This document shows, one piece after another, positions 34,231-46,809 of a stretch of 64,000 nt of DNA. Location: positions 54,552,873-54,616,872 of the forward strand of contig NC_071399.1 in assembly GCF_022682495.2 (NCBI RefSeq). Reading direction: 5' to 3'. The notes beneath the pieces are model-generated. The model was not told the DNA's origin. It worked only from the letters and a program-made list of their open reading frames with translations, and ran no database searches. Source of the DNA: Desmodus rotundus. Lineage: Eukaryota; Chordata; Mammalia; Chiroptera; Phyllostomidae. Position numbers and translations under genes: made by a program. Every line of letters begins with the position of its first letter. The stretch's first letter is position 1.

Positions 34231-35672
34231 TTTTTTAAAAAATATTTTATTGATTGTGCTATTACAGTTGTCCCATTTTTTCTCCCTTTATTCCCCTCTG
34301 CCCTGCACTACCCCTCTCACCTGCATTCCCTGCCCCATTAGTTCATGTCCATGGGTCATACATAGAAGTTCTTTGGCTTCTACATTTCCTATACTACTCT
34401 TAACCTTCCTGTCTATTTTGTACCCACTATTTATGATTTTTATTTCCTGTACCGTTTCCCCCATTCTCCCTCCTCCACCTCCCCGCTGATAACCATCCTT
34501 GTGATCTCCATTTCTGTGATTCTGTTACTATTCTACTTGTTTGCTTAGTTTGTTTTTGTTTCTTTAGGTTTGGTTGTTGATAGTTGTGAGTTTGTTTTCA
34601 TTTTACTGTTCATAGTTTTTGATCTTCTTTTCCTTAGATAAGTCCCCTTAACATCTCATACAATAAAGTCTTGGTGATGACGAACTCCTTTAACTTGACG
34701 TTATCTGGGAAGCACTTTATCTGTCCTTTCATTATAAATGATAGCTTTGCTGGATAGAGTAATCTTGGAAGTAGGTCCTTGCCTTTCATGACTTCAAATA
34801 TTTCTTTCCAGCCCCTTCTTGCCTGTAAGGTTTCTTTTGAGAAATCAGTCAATAGTCTTATGTGAACTCCTTTGCAGGTAACTGTCTCCTTTCCACTTGC
34901 TGCTTTTAAGATTCTCTCCTTATCTTTCATCTTAGGCAATGTAATTATGATGTGCCCTGGTGTGTGCTTCCTTGAGTGAAACTTTTTTGGGACTCTCTGA
35001 ACTTCCTGGACTTCCTGGAAGTCTATTCCTTTGCCAGATTGGGGAAGTTCTCCTGCATTATGTTTTCAAATAAGTTTTCAATTTCTTACTTTTCCTCTTC
35101 TACTTCTGGCACCCCTATGATTCGGATGTTGGAATGTTTAAAGTTGTCCTGCTAGTTCTTGAATCTCTCCTCGTATTTTTGAATTCTTGTTTCTTCATTC
35201 TGTTCTGGTTGAATGTTTATTTCTTCCTTCTGCTCCAAACATTGATTTGAGTCCTGGTTTCCTTCCCTTCACTGTTGGTTCCCTATTCAGTTTCCTTTAA
35301 TTCACTTTTCATAGCCTTCACTTCTTCCTCTATTTTGTGACCATACTCAACCATTTCTGTGAGCATCCTGATTACCAGTGTTTTGAACTGCGCATCTGAT
35401 AGGTTGGCTCTCTCTTAATGGCTTACCTATTTTGTCTGGAGCTTTGATCTCTTCTTTCATTTGGGCCATAAATTTTTTGTCTTGGCTTGCCTGTTACATA
35501 GTAAGGGGTGGAGCCTTAGGTATTTGCCAGGGTGGGGCAACCCACGTAGCTGAGTTGTGGCACTGATATGGGAGAGGTTTCTGAGAGGGAACAGTGCCTC
35601 TTGCTCTGCTCTCGGCTGGCTTTCAGTCACTTCCTCCCCCACCCACAAGCAAATTGGACTCTTCTGGTCCAC
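34231..35672 (-). mobile_element. Second HAL1-like half-L1 copy, 5'-truncated
   Basis: The reverse complement follows the copy at 6075-7983 from about 6555 to its 3' end. The order is the same: 'cacaagcaaattggactctt' against 'gtccaattatcttgtgggta', then ORF1, a direct ORF1-to-3'UTR junction, and an AT-rich end 'attttattgattgtgctatt'. No ORF2 is present. The two copies differ at many sites, so they are separate old insertions and not a recent duplication. Confidence 0.75.
34634..35469 (-). pseudogene. Decayed ORF1 of second HAL1-like copy
   Basis: It is the counterpart of the ORF1 at 6757-7587, with a start-like ATG at 35469. The last 101 codons are open and keep 'KERILKAASG', 'DFSKETLQARRGWKEIFEVM' and 'PRLLYPAKLSFIMKGQIKCF'. 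Stops upstream break the rest. Confidence 0.7.
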
Positions 35673-35734
35673 CATTTATTATTGTATTGTTTTAATAATA
35701 CACACAGTCCTGCAGTCAATAATGTCTACTTAAT

Positions 35735-35850
35735 AATTTCCTATTCCAGCCTCAGTTTGCTTATCTGCAAAATGGGAATAATAGTAATAGCTCCCTCACA
35801 GGGTTGTTATGAAGAATAAACAAGCAATTACAAATTATGCACTTAGTGTC
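35735..35850 (+). repeat. MIR-type SINE remnant
   Basis: 'cctcagtttgcttatctgca', 'aaatgggaataatagtaata' and 'cacagggttgttatgaagaa' are the MIR core and 3' part. Confidence 0.8.
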
Positions 35851-35854
35851 TGAC

Positions 35855-38810
35855 TAGCAGATAGTTAGCATGGGAAGGACATATATGATCACTTTTGAGT
35901 ATAGGGTTAGTTCATGTTATGTTCTTCCCTGAGTAACTTAGGGAGCACAGGGGCATTCACACATGCATGGCTGAATGAAGAACTAAAGAAAAAATGTGTA
36001 TATTAAAATGCCTTAAATCTCTTATGCCTAGGAGGTTTGCTGATGAATTGGATGATGAAGCCAGGGGTAGGGCATGGGCATAGGGGTAGGGGAAGGTGGC
36101 AGTGGTCTAGGGGAAAATCTCTAGTTTTTTCAAGGCTAGGAAGGACCATGGAGGAAGCACATAGAGCAGGCTAGCACTGAACATGTGGCTGTAAGAGGGG
36201 AAGAAGCCCATTTGATGGGCACACCAGTGAGTTCAAAGGCAACTCCATAGCACTGGTTTTATCTACTTTCTATTCATGACCCTGTGATTCAGGAAACAAA
36301 TCCATTAAACCAAACAGGATTAAGCTGCAAGGCCTGGCTTGGTCCTGCTGTCAGGCAGCCGTCTCCCTGCTGGTGATAAAGGGCTCTTGTGTAGCATCCT
36401 AACCCCTGGCTGTCCTGCTGCACAGGCATGAGGAAGGCTGAGGGCAGCCAAACACCGCACACTTCTCTAATGTGTCACAATTACGGAGACAACTGTGCTA
36501 AATAACTTTCCACAGATCTGCTCTGAAAACTTGCAGTGTGTTCAATAGCCCTCAAAATGTTTCATTTGGAACCTGTGGTGAGGTGGTATGGCTGTGGTTA
36601 TACAGAGCTGTGGCAGAATAAATATAGTCACCTCAAGAGATTTCACTTTTCCTTGGAAGTGTATAGAATGTAAAAGAGTTTGGACTCTTTCAACTCCATT
36701 TGTACCTCAATTTAACCCACTGAAAGAAAAAGAGAAATCTCAAAGATTGCACAGGTGTTGAGTGACTGCAGAGCTGGATCTCCTACATTGCTAAGAAAGA
36801 GGCACCTGCCTTATTGGGAACCATACTTTGCATTTACAAAGCAATGACCTTCCCAGGCATTCTGAGAGGGCTGTGTACGTAAATCACCCCATTAGCACTG
36901 CTGATGGTGCTGGGCATGGTGTCCATTGTCAACCACGGCTGCTCACAGAGCCTAGAATGCTACTCCTCTCGAGGGTCATCCTCAGTAGGACATCAACGTC
37001 CTCCACTTGTCCCTGGTGAGTGGGATTTTGAAGCCCAGATCCTGGGAAGAAGCACTAATTGTTTACTCAGAATATAATCCTGAAGCTCACCCAGATCTGT
37101 AAAATACCTCATGTTATTACTATGAGCACCACTTCCTGAGTCCCAGCTTTGCACTTCAGAAATAGGTGAAAATGAGATCAGAGGGAGGCAGAAACTGGCT
37201 CTCAGGACTCTGGCACTGGTTCCCCCGAACTCAATTCATTATTCTTCCAGTGGATGCAGAGGAGCACTTCTCTTTCAGGTAACAGGGAAGCAGTATGATG
37301 TTGATGGCCTCATTCTCTCTGGGAGACCCACACTGTAGTTGATAAGGCACGGCTAGGTAAAAGCCAATAGAGAAGGCTTAAATGAAGGTGGACAGAGCAC
37401 TAATGGGCCAATGAGAAATTATTTAATGGGATTCCAGGAGCAGGCTGTTTCTGTAGGTTCCTTTTGCATTGGTGGAAGTGGGGTTCTTGCAATGTCTAAG
37501 GGTAAAGAATTTCCTGAGACCCACACGGGAGGATGGGGCTCTGTGGTATGGTTCACTGATGCTGTACAATTAAGGGAGTTCCCCCCCTGGATTCCCAATG
37601 TCCTATCTCCATCTGTCTCACCATAGAAAAAATCCAATCTTGTCTTCAGTCAGGCAGGATGAAGGCCACTGCCCAGAGTTTATGCTCCATATTAAAGTCC
37701 CGTCCAGTCCAGCATCCAGCTAGCTTAGTGTGTGTTTCCAGCTGTTGTCCATTGCTGTGCTTTGGTATTCAGGCTCCCTCCGGGGGGCCACGGGCCACCT
37801 GGCTCCTAAGGCCACATGGCCATGGAGAGAACAAGGGCATGCACTGTGAGAGCGCAGGTCATGAGCAAGAGAGAACTTCTCTGTGCTCTTGGGGTTATAA
37901 CTGGGAGCTTGGGTTTGGGATGGACCAAGTGCTTTCTCAAATAAACTTCTCAAATTTCCATGGGCTTTGGATGGGTTTACACTCCTAGTTAGACTGACTG
38001 GCCTCTTTGGTCCAGCACATATCTCAGTGCCCCTCGACAATCTGGTACAAAGGGTGGGGGAGGGAGGAGTGTTAATCTTCTTGGTGAAGCAATGCTATGA
38101 TCTCCTGGGGGGTGTAGCTGTAGCTTCCTTATGTCAAGAAAGCTTCTATTCCCCAGTTTATTAAGCTCAATGTCTAAGTCTTTTTTGTTTCACTTCTCAA
38201 TATCTAGCTGGACACTGACAGTAATACTCTTAGGAAAGCACAGTTCTTTCCTGTTTATTCAGGGGTCAGAAGTGGGTTCCTTGGTCTCAGGGGCTGCTTT
38301 GTCCCTTGGAAGGCATTCTAGTTGGCTTATCACAGAAGGTGGTAGGAACTTTGCCCATTGGGTGATGATATGTTTTGGGTTGTCCTTTCTTGGGGGCAGA
38401 GAGAAGAGGATTGCTGACATACACAAACTTATTTCAGCCTGATCTGGGACATGCATTAGACCCTCAATAGTTAAAAAACCACCATTGTCTTCTATCCTCT
38501 TCCTCTCCAGTTGAATTTCCAGATGCTCTCTCTATTCAGGGGCCTGTATGCTTCCCATTCCCCAAAGATGCTCTGCTCTTGAAACACTCCATATTCGTTC
38601 ATGTCTCCTGCCTTTGCCTTTCCTCTCACAGTCTGTTGGCGGGCAGAGGCCCTCCTCCCTGCTGCCCTCTCCAGCTGACCATGCCGCAGGGCAGTTCAGT
38701 TGTCATCTCTGTGACTCTCTCCCCACCCCATAGGCACATTGAGTTGTGGGAATGTCTCCATGGCCCTCTGAGCTTACCTGGGCCATGCTGCCTTTCACAT
38801 TGTGCTCAAA
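35855..38810. other. Unique-looking non-coding DNA
   Basis: It is more GC-balanced than the left part of the window. I recognise no repeat or coding exon. The frames at 37411-38164 and 38131-38442 overlap on both strands without domains or splice structure and are treated as chance. Confidence 0.4.
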
Positions 38811-38814
38811 TGAT

Positions 38815-38930
38815 TCACCTGTCTATCTGCTCTATTACCTTGTTAACTCCTCTAGGGAAGGACCCATATCTTATTTATTTTTGCATCTTCAGGACTTCCA
38901 GATGGTAGACACTCACTGAAAGTTTCTGAA
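38815..38930 (+). repeat. L2 3'-end remnant
   Basis: 'aactcctctagggaaggacc', 'cttatttatttttgcatctt' and 'agatggtagacactcactga' follow the L2 3' end. Confidence 0.6.
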
Positions 38931-38939
38931 AGAAGGAAC

Positions 38940-40595
38940 ACAGTTGCTTGTACACTGGGTGTGTGTCCTGGCTGTAGTCCCATCGGGCTGTGTATCTTTA
39001 ATTAAGATATAACGTCTCTATTCCAGCTTTTCATCTGTTAAAAAGGAACGGGTGTGAGAATCATACAGATATATCTTAGGGGACCTTGTAGGAATTAGTA
39101 AACTAGAGATGTATGCAAATGTTCATTTTTAATAACTGACAGACCTTAAGATGTGGCTGAGCTCAGGAGCTCGCCAGGCTGCCTCAGCCCGCTGAGGCAC
39201 AGATAATCAAATGCACAGTCTCTCTGACAGCTGCTGATCACAGATACCATTAAAAAAGAAATGGTCACAATGCAGGTGACAAAGAGAGAGGCAAACTTTC
39301 TGAGTGGCAAGTTAGTACCATGAGGAAAAGTACAAAGCTGCAGAGGACTTGCCCAGAAGGCATGGCCAACTGTTATCTTCGGCTGTGGGCAGAGACTTTT
39401 GGGGAAGAGAAGACTGATATAAAAAATCATTTACAATTTATTAAAAATAATTGGTGAAGTTTACAGACATTTCTTGCAAACATGCAACTGTCAGGCATGA
39501 GTGGAAAAGAAACATTTTCCCAAATTGTGAGAAATTCTAATGTCATGGCAAAAAATCAGGAGTCTGATGATTAAATGTGGAGAGCTGTCATCTCGGCATT
39601 ATGTTAAAATAACTTGCCTCAAGCAAGTGCACGGTATTTCTTCCTTTAAATCTGTCATTTCTTGGGAGGCCGTTGCTCCAGTTGGCTGCACCAGTGGCTT
39701 TGTAGCCATGGCAGTTTAACAGCAACTGGGACATGCAGAGGCTTTCTGGAGGCAGTGTGGGGGTGATTGTGGGGTGGGGGCTCATCAACCATGGCGTGGC
39801 TGCAGCCAGCCATCTGCAGGTCATCCTCTTTGTGACTCGTGGGGCTCCGGCATCTGAAACTTAGAGCAGAACACTAGCCGATCCATTATTTTCAGTAGTG
39901 CTCCTCAGACAGCCATGTCAGGCTGCAGGCAGAATGAACTGCATTTGTTTTTGAAATCTATTGCTTAATAGGATGATCAGTGTCTTTTTAAGCCTCTAGT
40001 CATGATACTTTTAATGATGTCCACACTGTGCTGCTTTTACATGCAAACCATGTAGACAGAGGCAGAAGCTTAAATTGGTGAAGGAGCAAAAGGGCAATGC
40101 TAGATTAGGGAGACATCCATCTCTGCTCTGTCGAATGGAGCAGATGTATCCTGGCATGTGTCTCTTTCCTCTCGCCTTTTGCTCAAGAGGCCATTTAGCC
40201 TCCTTACCTAGTCAAATGTTTTCTGTGGATCCCAGGGCAGCCCCTCCCTTTCTCTATTTCCTCGACTCCTGTGTATAATATAGCGATGGGCTCATTGATT
40301 CCTGGAAATGCTCACAATAGTAACACTTTGGTTTGTACCCCATTCTGGGCTTTGGAAAGCACATTCACATCTAAGTCCTATGTGTCCCTAAAAAAGAGAG
40401 GCAGAGCTGACTCAATAGCAGTGGTGTTTTATATTTGCTCAGCTGTTCATGGTGTGCAAGACCTGTCTGTCTATACATATTGTGGCTCAGTTTGGCTTTG
40501 ATTCTTATGACGGTATGTCCGCAACACAGTCGAGAAGAGCAAGGTAGAGGAGACAGCTGGGGCAATTACCAAGAGCATGGAATTGGGGCTCAAGT
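38940..40595. other. Unique-looking non-coding DNA
   Basis: No gene or confident repeat recognised. Confidence 0.4.
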
Positions 40596-40599
40596 TTGT

Positions 40600-40775
40600 T
40601 CTATTGCTTATTTCAGTGTGACCAGCTACCCAATTGTCAGAGCTACAATTTCTTCTGCAAAGTAAGGACAGTATCGCTTCCTTATAGTATATTGTGAGGA
40701 TTAAATACAATCATATATAGGGAAAGCGTTTCTTATAGAGGGTCTTTAATAATTGGTAGCTATCACTATTAGTGG
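40600..40775 (+). repeat. MIR-type SINE remnant
   Basis: 'atttcttctgcaaagtaagg', 'ttgtgaggattaaatacaat' and 'gggtctttaataattggtag' match the order of the MIR core and end. Confidence 0.7.
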
Positions 40776-40779
40776 TGGT

Positions 40780-41695
40780 ATTACAGAAATAAAGATTACA
40801 AGGCTTGAGTGAGGGCACCATGGTCAAGGATAGAAGTTCACATACCTGGTTATGGGATGGCCAGGTCTCCTGAGCTTGCATTGCTTTCTTCCCTGCCCTT
40901 GCTGTCTTCCTGAACGCCTAAGGCGTGTGCATGTTTTCTACCTTTCAGCAATTCCAGAGACAGCCTGTGAAGATATAAAAAGCAAGTGAAGAGCCTGCAG
41001 AAACACAGGTGCAGTTTAGGGTCCCTTTGCCAAAAGTGCAACATTTCTTCAAAGCCCTTCAATGTCACTTCTCCTTGCCTGGCCTGGCTGGAAACGCCCC
41101 CATCATTGCCTCTTCAGCCCAGGGGTGATATTGCCTGAGCCATCTGAGTCTGAAAGCAGGACTCACCCTGACCTTCCTCTTTCCCAGAAGACACAACACA
41201 GATGAGGCCATCAAAAGCATCATCGTTCCTCCCCCTCTGCATGTCTCAAAGCCCTCACGCTGACCCCCATCGATCAGCCATAAAACGTAAAATCAACAGA
41301 GTTCTGCTTTTCTGTTTCTTGCAGAAAAATCAACGCTGACTGGCAGCGTCAGCCAAGCTCACAGAAATATAGAGTAAAAGTGGGAGTGCCTACGACTCCT
41401 CTGCCTCCTCTCGCAGATCCTCTTAAGCCTTTCCTTTGTCCTGGTCCCGGATGACAGCTGTGGGGCAGGGCGAAATCCTGCTGCTAAGTACTAAGTAGGA
41501 GAAGTGTTCATTGTCATCCCTGCACAGAGGGTGCTTGAAGCTAGTCGGTGACTGACAGCCTGAATAAGCAGTTATTTCTCCAGGCTCAGGCACAAGAGGC
41601 ACATGCAACCCACTGCCTGACCTTATGCAGCTGAGCTTGGCATTCTGGGGCCAGCTTGCTGCCACCGTTTCCTGTTAAGGTTAAAATATTGTTGA
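40780..41695. other. Unique-looking non-coding DNA
   Basis: No gene or repeat recognised. Confidence 0.4.
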
Positions 41696-41699
41696 GCTG

Positions 41700-41985
41700 A
41701 TTGATGATGAAGCTCTGATCGTGTTACTCCCCTGCTGAAATAATTTTTGACTGTGCTCCAAGTCCTACAGGATCAGGTCCAGATGCCTTATTCTGGCATT
41801 CATGGCTTGTCATGATCTGACCCCAATCTACCTTCCCAGTTTGTCACTTGTTACTAGGCTTCATGAATTCTGTGATGCAGACAAGCTAAACTGCGTTCCC
41901 AACCTGCCCCGTGATTTCTCACCTCTGTGTCACCACTAACACGGCTCCTCCCCTGGGATACTCATTTTCCTGACCATGTCTGAGT
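41700..41985 (+). repeat. L2 remnant, left part
   Basis: 'atcgtgttactcccctgctg', 'caagtcctacaggatcaggt' and 'tggcttgtcatgatctgacc' match L2 order. The L2 resumes at about 42356 after an LTR insertion. Confidence 0.7.
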
Positions 41986-42355
41986 CAGCTTGGGCTGCTC
42001 TAACGAGATACCGTAGACTGGGTGGCTTTAACAACAAATATTTACTTCTTGCAGTTCTGGAGGATGGGGAGTCCAAGATCAAGGTGCCGGCAGCTTCAGT
42101 TCCCCGTTGAAAGTGTTTTTCTTGCCTTGCAGATGGCTAGCTTCTTGCTGTGTCCTTGTGAGGTGGAGAGAGAGCTCAGATCTCCTCCACTTTTATAAGG
42201 GCACCGATTTCATCATGTCAGCCTCTCGCCCTTATGACCTAATCTAAACCTGATTACTACTGACGGGCCTATCTCCAAATACCATCATGTTGGGGGGTAA
42301 GGCTTCAACAGTTGAATTTTAGGGGGACAAACATTCAGTCCACAACAATATCTAA
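41986..42355 (-). mobile_element. Solo MLT1-like LTR inserted in L2
   Basis: 'tagactgggtggctttaaca', 'gagtccaagatcaaggtgcc', 'atctccaaataccatcatgt' and 'ttgaattttagggggacaaa' are the reverse complement of an MLT1-type LTR. There is no internal sequence on either side, so it is a solo LTR. It splits the L2. Confidence 0.75.
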
Positions 42356-42625
42356 ATCCTATCAGCCCTTCAAGCCTCAAAGAGTTCCCTGTTTTCTCCA
42401 GCTATAAATAATTTTTCCTCTTCTCAACTTTTATAACTCTTTGTGTATACTCCTCTCAGGACATTTATGCTTTCTGATGTGTTTTTGTATGTGTTTTACT
42501 TTCTTTACTAGATTCTGAGTCCCTTGATGGCAGGGGCCATATATTTTTATTCTATGAATTACTAACTCTTAGCCCAGGGACCCTGACATCTGGAGAATGC
42601 ACTTAGTAAGAGCTTGTTATTAAAT
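42356..42625 (+). repeat. L2 remnant, right part (3' end)
   Basis: 'cccttcaagcctcaaagagt', 'gagtcccttgatggcagggg' and 'cttagtaagagcttgttatt' continue the L2 through its 3' end. Confidence 0.7.
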
Positions 42626-42639
42626 AAGCAGATGTTCCC

Positions 42640-44265
42640 ATCTGTAGGAGAACCTTGAGTTGGCTAATGCAGGACTTACCTTCATGACAAATGGTGAAGC
42701 CAGGGTATATTCTAGTTGCCTCATGCCTGGCTGGCTGTTAGATATTTAAATACCCCCCCCTGAGTTGAGGGACTGACTCATCATGTGTTTTTACGCTGTT
42801 CTGTAAGGGGATGAATTATGCATCTCTCTCTGATATCGGTGAGGAATCGTGTAGCTGCACACATGCATACATACAAATGCACTCACACTTACATGAAAAT
42901 GATTTGGCCAAACTATAAAGTAATGTGCTATCACTTTGGTGCGATTTTTGTTGTTAGTATAAAAACATTCATAAACAACAAGATACTAATAATTCTTCCT
43001 CTTTATATTGACTCCTAAACATACATTGAGATCTAATATCGTGCCATGATCCCAAAAGACTGTAAAAAGCATCCTCTTAGAGGAGAACCTGCTTACTATA
43101 CACAATATTCCTAGGAATTGGCCTTTCGAAACACGTAACGGGTGGCTAGTGACTGTCACCTCCACCATCACACCACCACCACCGCTGCCACCACAAACGG
43201 GAGCAAACGTGCCTCTCCATCTTTTATTCAAATGGATTTCAATTATTAATTTTATTTACAACATCCATTGTATATTCTCCCGGGCACACAAGAGGCCCAG
43301 AAAATTCAGATGTTTTGGAGATTTTCTAGTTTTTGATGCAATAAAATATTACCTATGTGTTGTTATTCTCTAAAGTGAAATAATTAATTGAAATACACAT
43401 TCTTGTGGAAACCCATAAATATAACTTTGTTTAAGGAAAATGAACTCAACATTCTCTAGGAAGCTGTTACTTGGCCACACCAGGGCTGGTCTCATTTGCA
43501 TAATTGCAGGTGGCGGGAGATGTTTACCTGAATATTTAAATGGTATGTATTTCCATTTCGTTAATGAAACATCACCAAAATTCAGGAGTGAACCTGTAGG
43601 TTATCCTGACTACTGATTCACTAGCACCAAAAAGCAACTGGAGCATAAGAATAATTGAGATGACCTTTAGCTTCAGGGTTGCAAGTTATATTACTAGTCA
43701 TCATTACTCAAACACCAGGAACTAGGCACTGGGCAGAATACAGAAAGGATTCCTCACCATCAACCCACTACCACCTGAAGCATGAAGGAGAGAACGAGAG
43801 ATGTCTTCTAAGCAGTGGTGTTAGAACACCCATCCTCCTCCTTCTTGCTCCAAAGCAGCCCTTTTTATTTTCATTTTCATGCTAACAATGTAGACTTGTA
43901 GTGCCTGTGTTCTGAAGAGGTTCTTTCATGCTCAGGGTCTGGGGAGCTTTAACATAGTTAGATGTACTCTAACAGCAGGTCACCATCAAAACTTTCTATA
44001 ATAGGATTAAAATAAAAGAGAAATGCAGTGGAATGGCAAAGATTATTTAACACATTTCAAGTGCTTGGTGGGAAGAGGCAGCACAAACACAGCAGATGGG
44101 CCTGCTGTGTGGGTACGTCACCTGCTCAACTATCAGGACTTTGTGTTGTTATCATGGGTTTTTGGACCTCGGCATCGAAAGATGTCCAAAAGCTGTACAG
44201 CAAGGCCCTGGGGAAAAGGACCTTATCACTGCCAGAGATGAATGTATTGATTTGTGCTTGCTTCT
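42640..44265. other. Unique-looking DNA with a candidate regulatory block
   Basis: A (cac)n-like patch lies at 43168-43195. The stretch 43440-43640 has an octamer-type 'atttgcat', an E-box 'caggtg' and several AT-rich homeodomain-like sites with little sign of repeat origin. It is a candidate conserved element only. No coding exon is seen. Confidence 0.3.
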
Positions 44266-44269
44266 GTGC

Positions 44270-44410
44270 TTGACTGTCTGCCCCACCTAGACAGTGAGCT
44301 CTCTCTAGGAGGGAGGGGAATCTTTCTGCCTGTTCATGTCTCAATTCCCAGTATCTAGAGCTGTACCTGGTATATTATAGATGCTCAGTGAATATGAGTT
44401 ATCTGAAAGA
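44270..44410 (+). repeat. L2 3'-end remnant
   Basis: 'ctagacagtgagctctctct', 'ctcaattcccagtatctaga' and 'atagatgctcagtgaatatg' match the L2 3' end. Confidence 0.7.
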
Positions 44411-44419
44411 AAGGGTGTC

Positions 44420-44540
44420 ATGCATGGGCTGTGAGGTTAGATGATTAAAATGTGACCTTGTACAAGTTTCTTAATGATATTAAGCATTGGTCTCTTATCC
44501 CCAAAATAGGAATAATAATACAATGATTTTCTAGCATACT
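44420..44540 (+). repeat. MIR-type SINE remnant
   Basis: 'gtgaccttgtacaagtttct' and 'ccccaaaataggaataataa' fit the MIR core. Confidence 0.6.
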
Positions 44541-45069
44541 CATCAGGTTATCTAAAACAATGAAAGCATGGCCCCAGTTTCTGTGTCAGGCATGCTGGGC
44601 TCCACAGCTATTTGGAGTGGATGTGCAAGTTAGAGCCACAGGTGTAAAACCTGGGGTAGCAGAAATGCTCTTGGAGGTTCTGCTTCTTCTAAGGCTCACT
44701 CCAAAGATTCAGCATGCTGGGCCCGTAGTGAGATAGCAGGTGGTGGTGATATCGGAAGGAGGGACACAGTTAGAATATACCCAGAGGGAGCCCTGGAGTG
44801 AACCAGCTGAACCAGATCCCTGAAACTCACAGCATCTGTGTCATCTGGGGTACAGGGAAGAAGATCAATGGAGTGTTTACTTCTAGAATCTGGAGAAGGA
44901 GCATTCAGAGTGGTCATGTACTTGGTGTCATCCAAATCTATGTTATCTTGACATCCCTGTCCTTACAAGCCTTATTCTGCCATCTCATACTTAGCTCCCC
45001 CGACCATAGCAATTATTTCAATGCATTCCTGCCCCGTATGCTTTCCATCTTTCCTGGCCATCTGTGAAC

Positions 45070-45565
45070 TGTCTCTGTGCTGGTAATTCTCCATTTGCCC
45101 AGGCCACCAGATCCCATGTCCTCCCTTCTCTGTCCTGCTCTGCGCCCCAGCAGACTGGCCCCCACACACTGTATCTCCATACTCCCTTTGGTTTCTGGTT
45201 TGATTCTGCCAATGGGAAACCTTGACAAGAGATCCGAGGGTGGGATTTTTCTTCTCCACTCATTGCCCACTTTGGCATCATGGTCTGGCAATAGCTTTAT
45301 CCCCCCACAGCTACAGATCCTGCCTGAAGGCCCCTGATTCAAGGCTCCAGCAGTCTTTGAGCTCTGGTAACAATGTTTCCTCCATTGCCCCTTTAGACCT
45401 GGGGGCAGTAAAGGCTTCCTGCTATGTCTGTCTTTTGGTGCCACAGACTTTGTGGTTTCCTTAACTGTGTCCAGACCTCTGTAAACAGTCCCCTCATTCA
45501 GGTGAGGGAAATGGCAAAATTCTGCTGCCTGCTGGGACTTTGACTGATGAACCCTACGGGGGTGG
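45070..45565 (+). repeat. Ancient interspersed repeat, LTR-like, family uncertain
   Basis: The blocks 'ctgtcctgctctgcgcccca', 'ttctgccaatgggaaacctt', 'tttgagctctggtaacaatg' and 'gtccagacctctgtaaacag' follow a well-known mammalian dispersed repeat with LTR-like end structure. I cannot fix its name. Frames on both strands at 44972-45464 lie in it and are not genes. Confidence 0.45.
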
Positions 45566-45587
45566 CTATATTTAAAGACACTTCAAG

Positions 45588-45753
45588 GTACAGTTCTTTT
45601 TTTTTTTTTAATTCAGTTACAATTGTCTGCATTTTCTCCCCATCCCTCCACCTCACCCCAGCCAGTCCCATCTCCCTCCCCCACTTCTACCCTCCCCCTT
45701 GATTTTGTCCTTGTGTCCTTTATAGTAGCTCCTATAGACCCGTACAGTTCTTT
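45588..45753 (-). mobile_element. L1 3'UTR stub with perfect 12-bp TSD
   Basis: A duplication 'gtacagttcttt' at 45588-45599 and 45742-45753 encloses about 142 bp. The insert matches the intact L1 3'UTR (16336-16475): T-run, 'attcagttacaattgtctgc', C-rich middle, and 'tgtcctttatagtagctcct'. It is a severely 5'-truncated insertion of the same L1 lineage. Confidence 0.9.
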
Positions 45754-45907
45754 CTCCTTTCCTTCACAGCAAACTTCCTGGAAATGTCTTCTTCATACTT
45801 AGGATGTCTTTATTGATTGATTCCCCCAGATATTTGCTCCCTACTGGGAAATCTCACACACCTGCAGCATACTAAGCAATCTTCCATGGACTGACCATCC
45901 TATAATT

Positions 45908-46045
45908 CATTCATTCATTCATTCATTCGATAGTATTTGTTCAGTAGCTAGCATGTGCCAAGCACTGTTGTAGGCTTGGGTTGTACTATTGAGCAAAAGA
46001 CTCCAAGATTCATGCCCCTGTAGAGCTTGTTTTCTGGGATTAAAT
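45908..46045 (+). repeat. (ATTC)n and old dispersed-repeat end
   Basis: About five attc units precede 'gtagctagcatgtgccaagc' and 'cccctgtagagcttgttttc', a common ancient mammalian repeat pattern. Family not assigned. Confidence 0.5.
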
Positions 46046-46139
46046 ATGTGCTACTAAACCTTGTATGATCACCTCCAGAGCTGTTTTTCTAGTTTCCCAC
46101 TGGAGATCCCACAAACCCTAAAACCTCAACACCTCTGAA

Positions 46140-46800
46140 CTCAAATTAATTATGACCAAACCCCAAACCCTCTCCCTCTCCCAACAGGGCCTCATCCCCT
46201 CACCACAGTTTTACCCAATTTAGTCACCTTGTCCTTTCCCTTCTTCTTTCAACTCTGCTTCAGTTTTCTCCCAAATGTCTCTTGTACTCTGCATTCCTAA
46301 GTCTCTGTCCACAGTTAAGGATCTTGCCATCCCTCACCTAAACCAGTGCAAAGGCCCCTTACCTGATCTGCCTGTCTCTGGCCTCTTTCCATTCCTCTGT
46401 ACTGCATTCCTCTCTCATCACTAGTGCCAACATTAATCTCTAAAACACTTTTTTGCTTGAAGAATTCTGCCAGCTCCCCATCGCCACACTTCTTGGCAAG
46501 ACATTCAGTTTCCAACTGATTTGGATCAGTGAACATCTGCAGCTCTAACACCTACCAATGGACTTGGGCCCCCTCCTGCTCAGCTCCCTGACCGGCCTGG
46601 ACACCTGGCCTCCTCATCTATACACAGGCCTTTTTCTGGATTGCCATCACCTCCCTTACCCCCTCTCTTACCTCCTACTGATGTTACCATCTCTGTGATA
46701 TTTCCCCTGACCCTTCCCAGAAAATTAATGACTCCAATATTTTTACTCTCACAGTCTCTGTTCTTTCCAGCTTTCCGTGCTGCTCCACAGCTACTTATAT
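46140..46800 (+). repeat. Probable L2 internal remnant
   Basis: The C/T-rich succession 'cctgatctgcctgtctctgg', 'cattaatctctaaaacactt' and 'gaattctgccagctccccat' follows L2 order. It is strongly diverged. Confidence 0.5.
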
Positions 46801-46809
46801 GAGTGCTGA

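Noticed and set aside
37411..38442. Cluster of 60-109 codon frames on both strands
   Set aside because: The frames overlap on opposite strands, have no recognisable domains and no exon-like boundaries.
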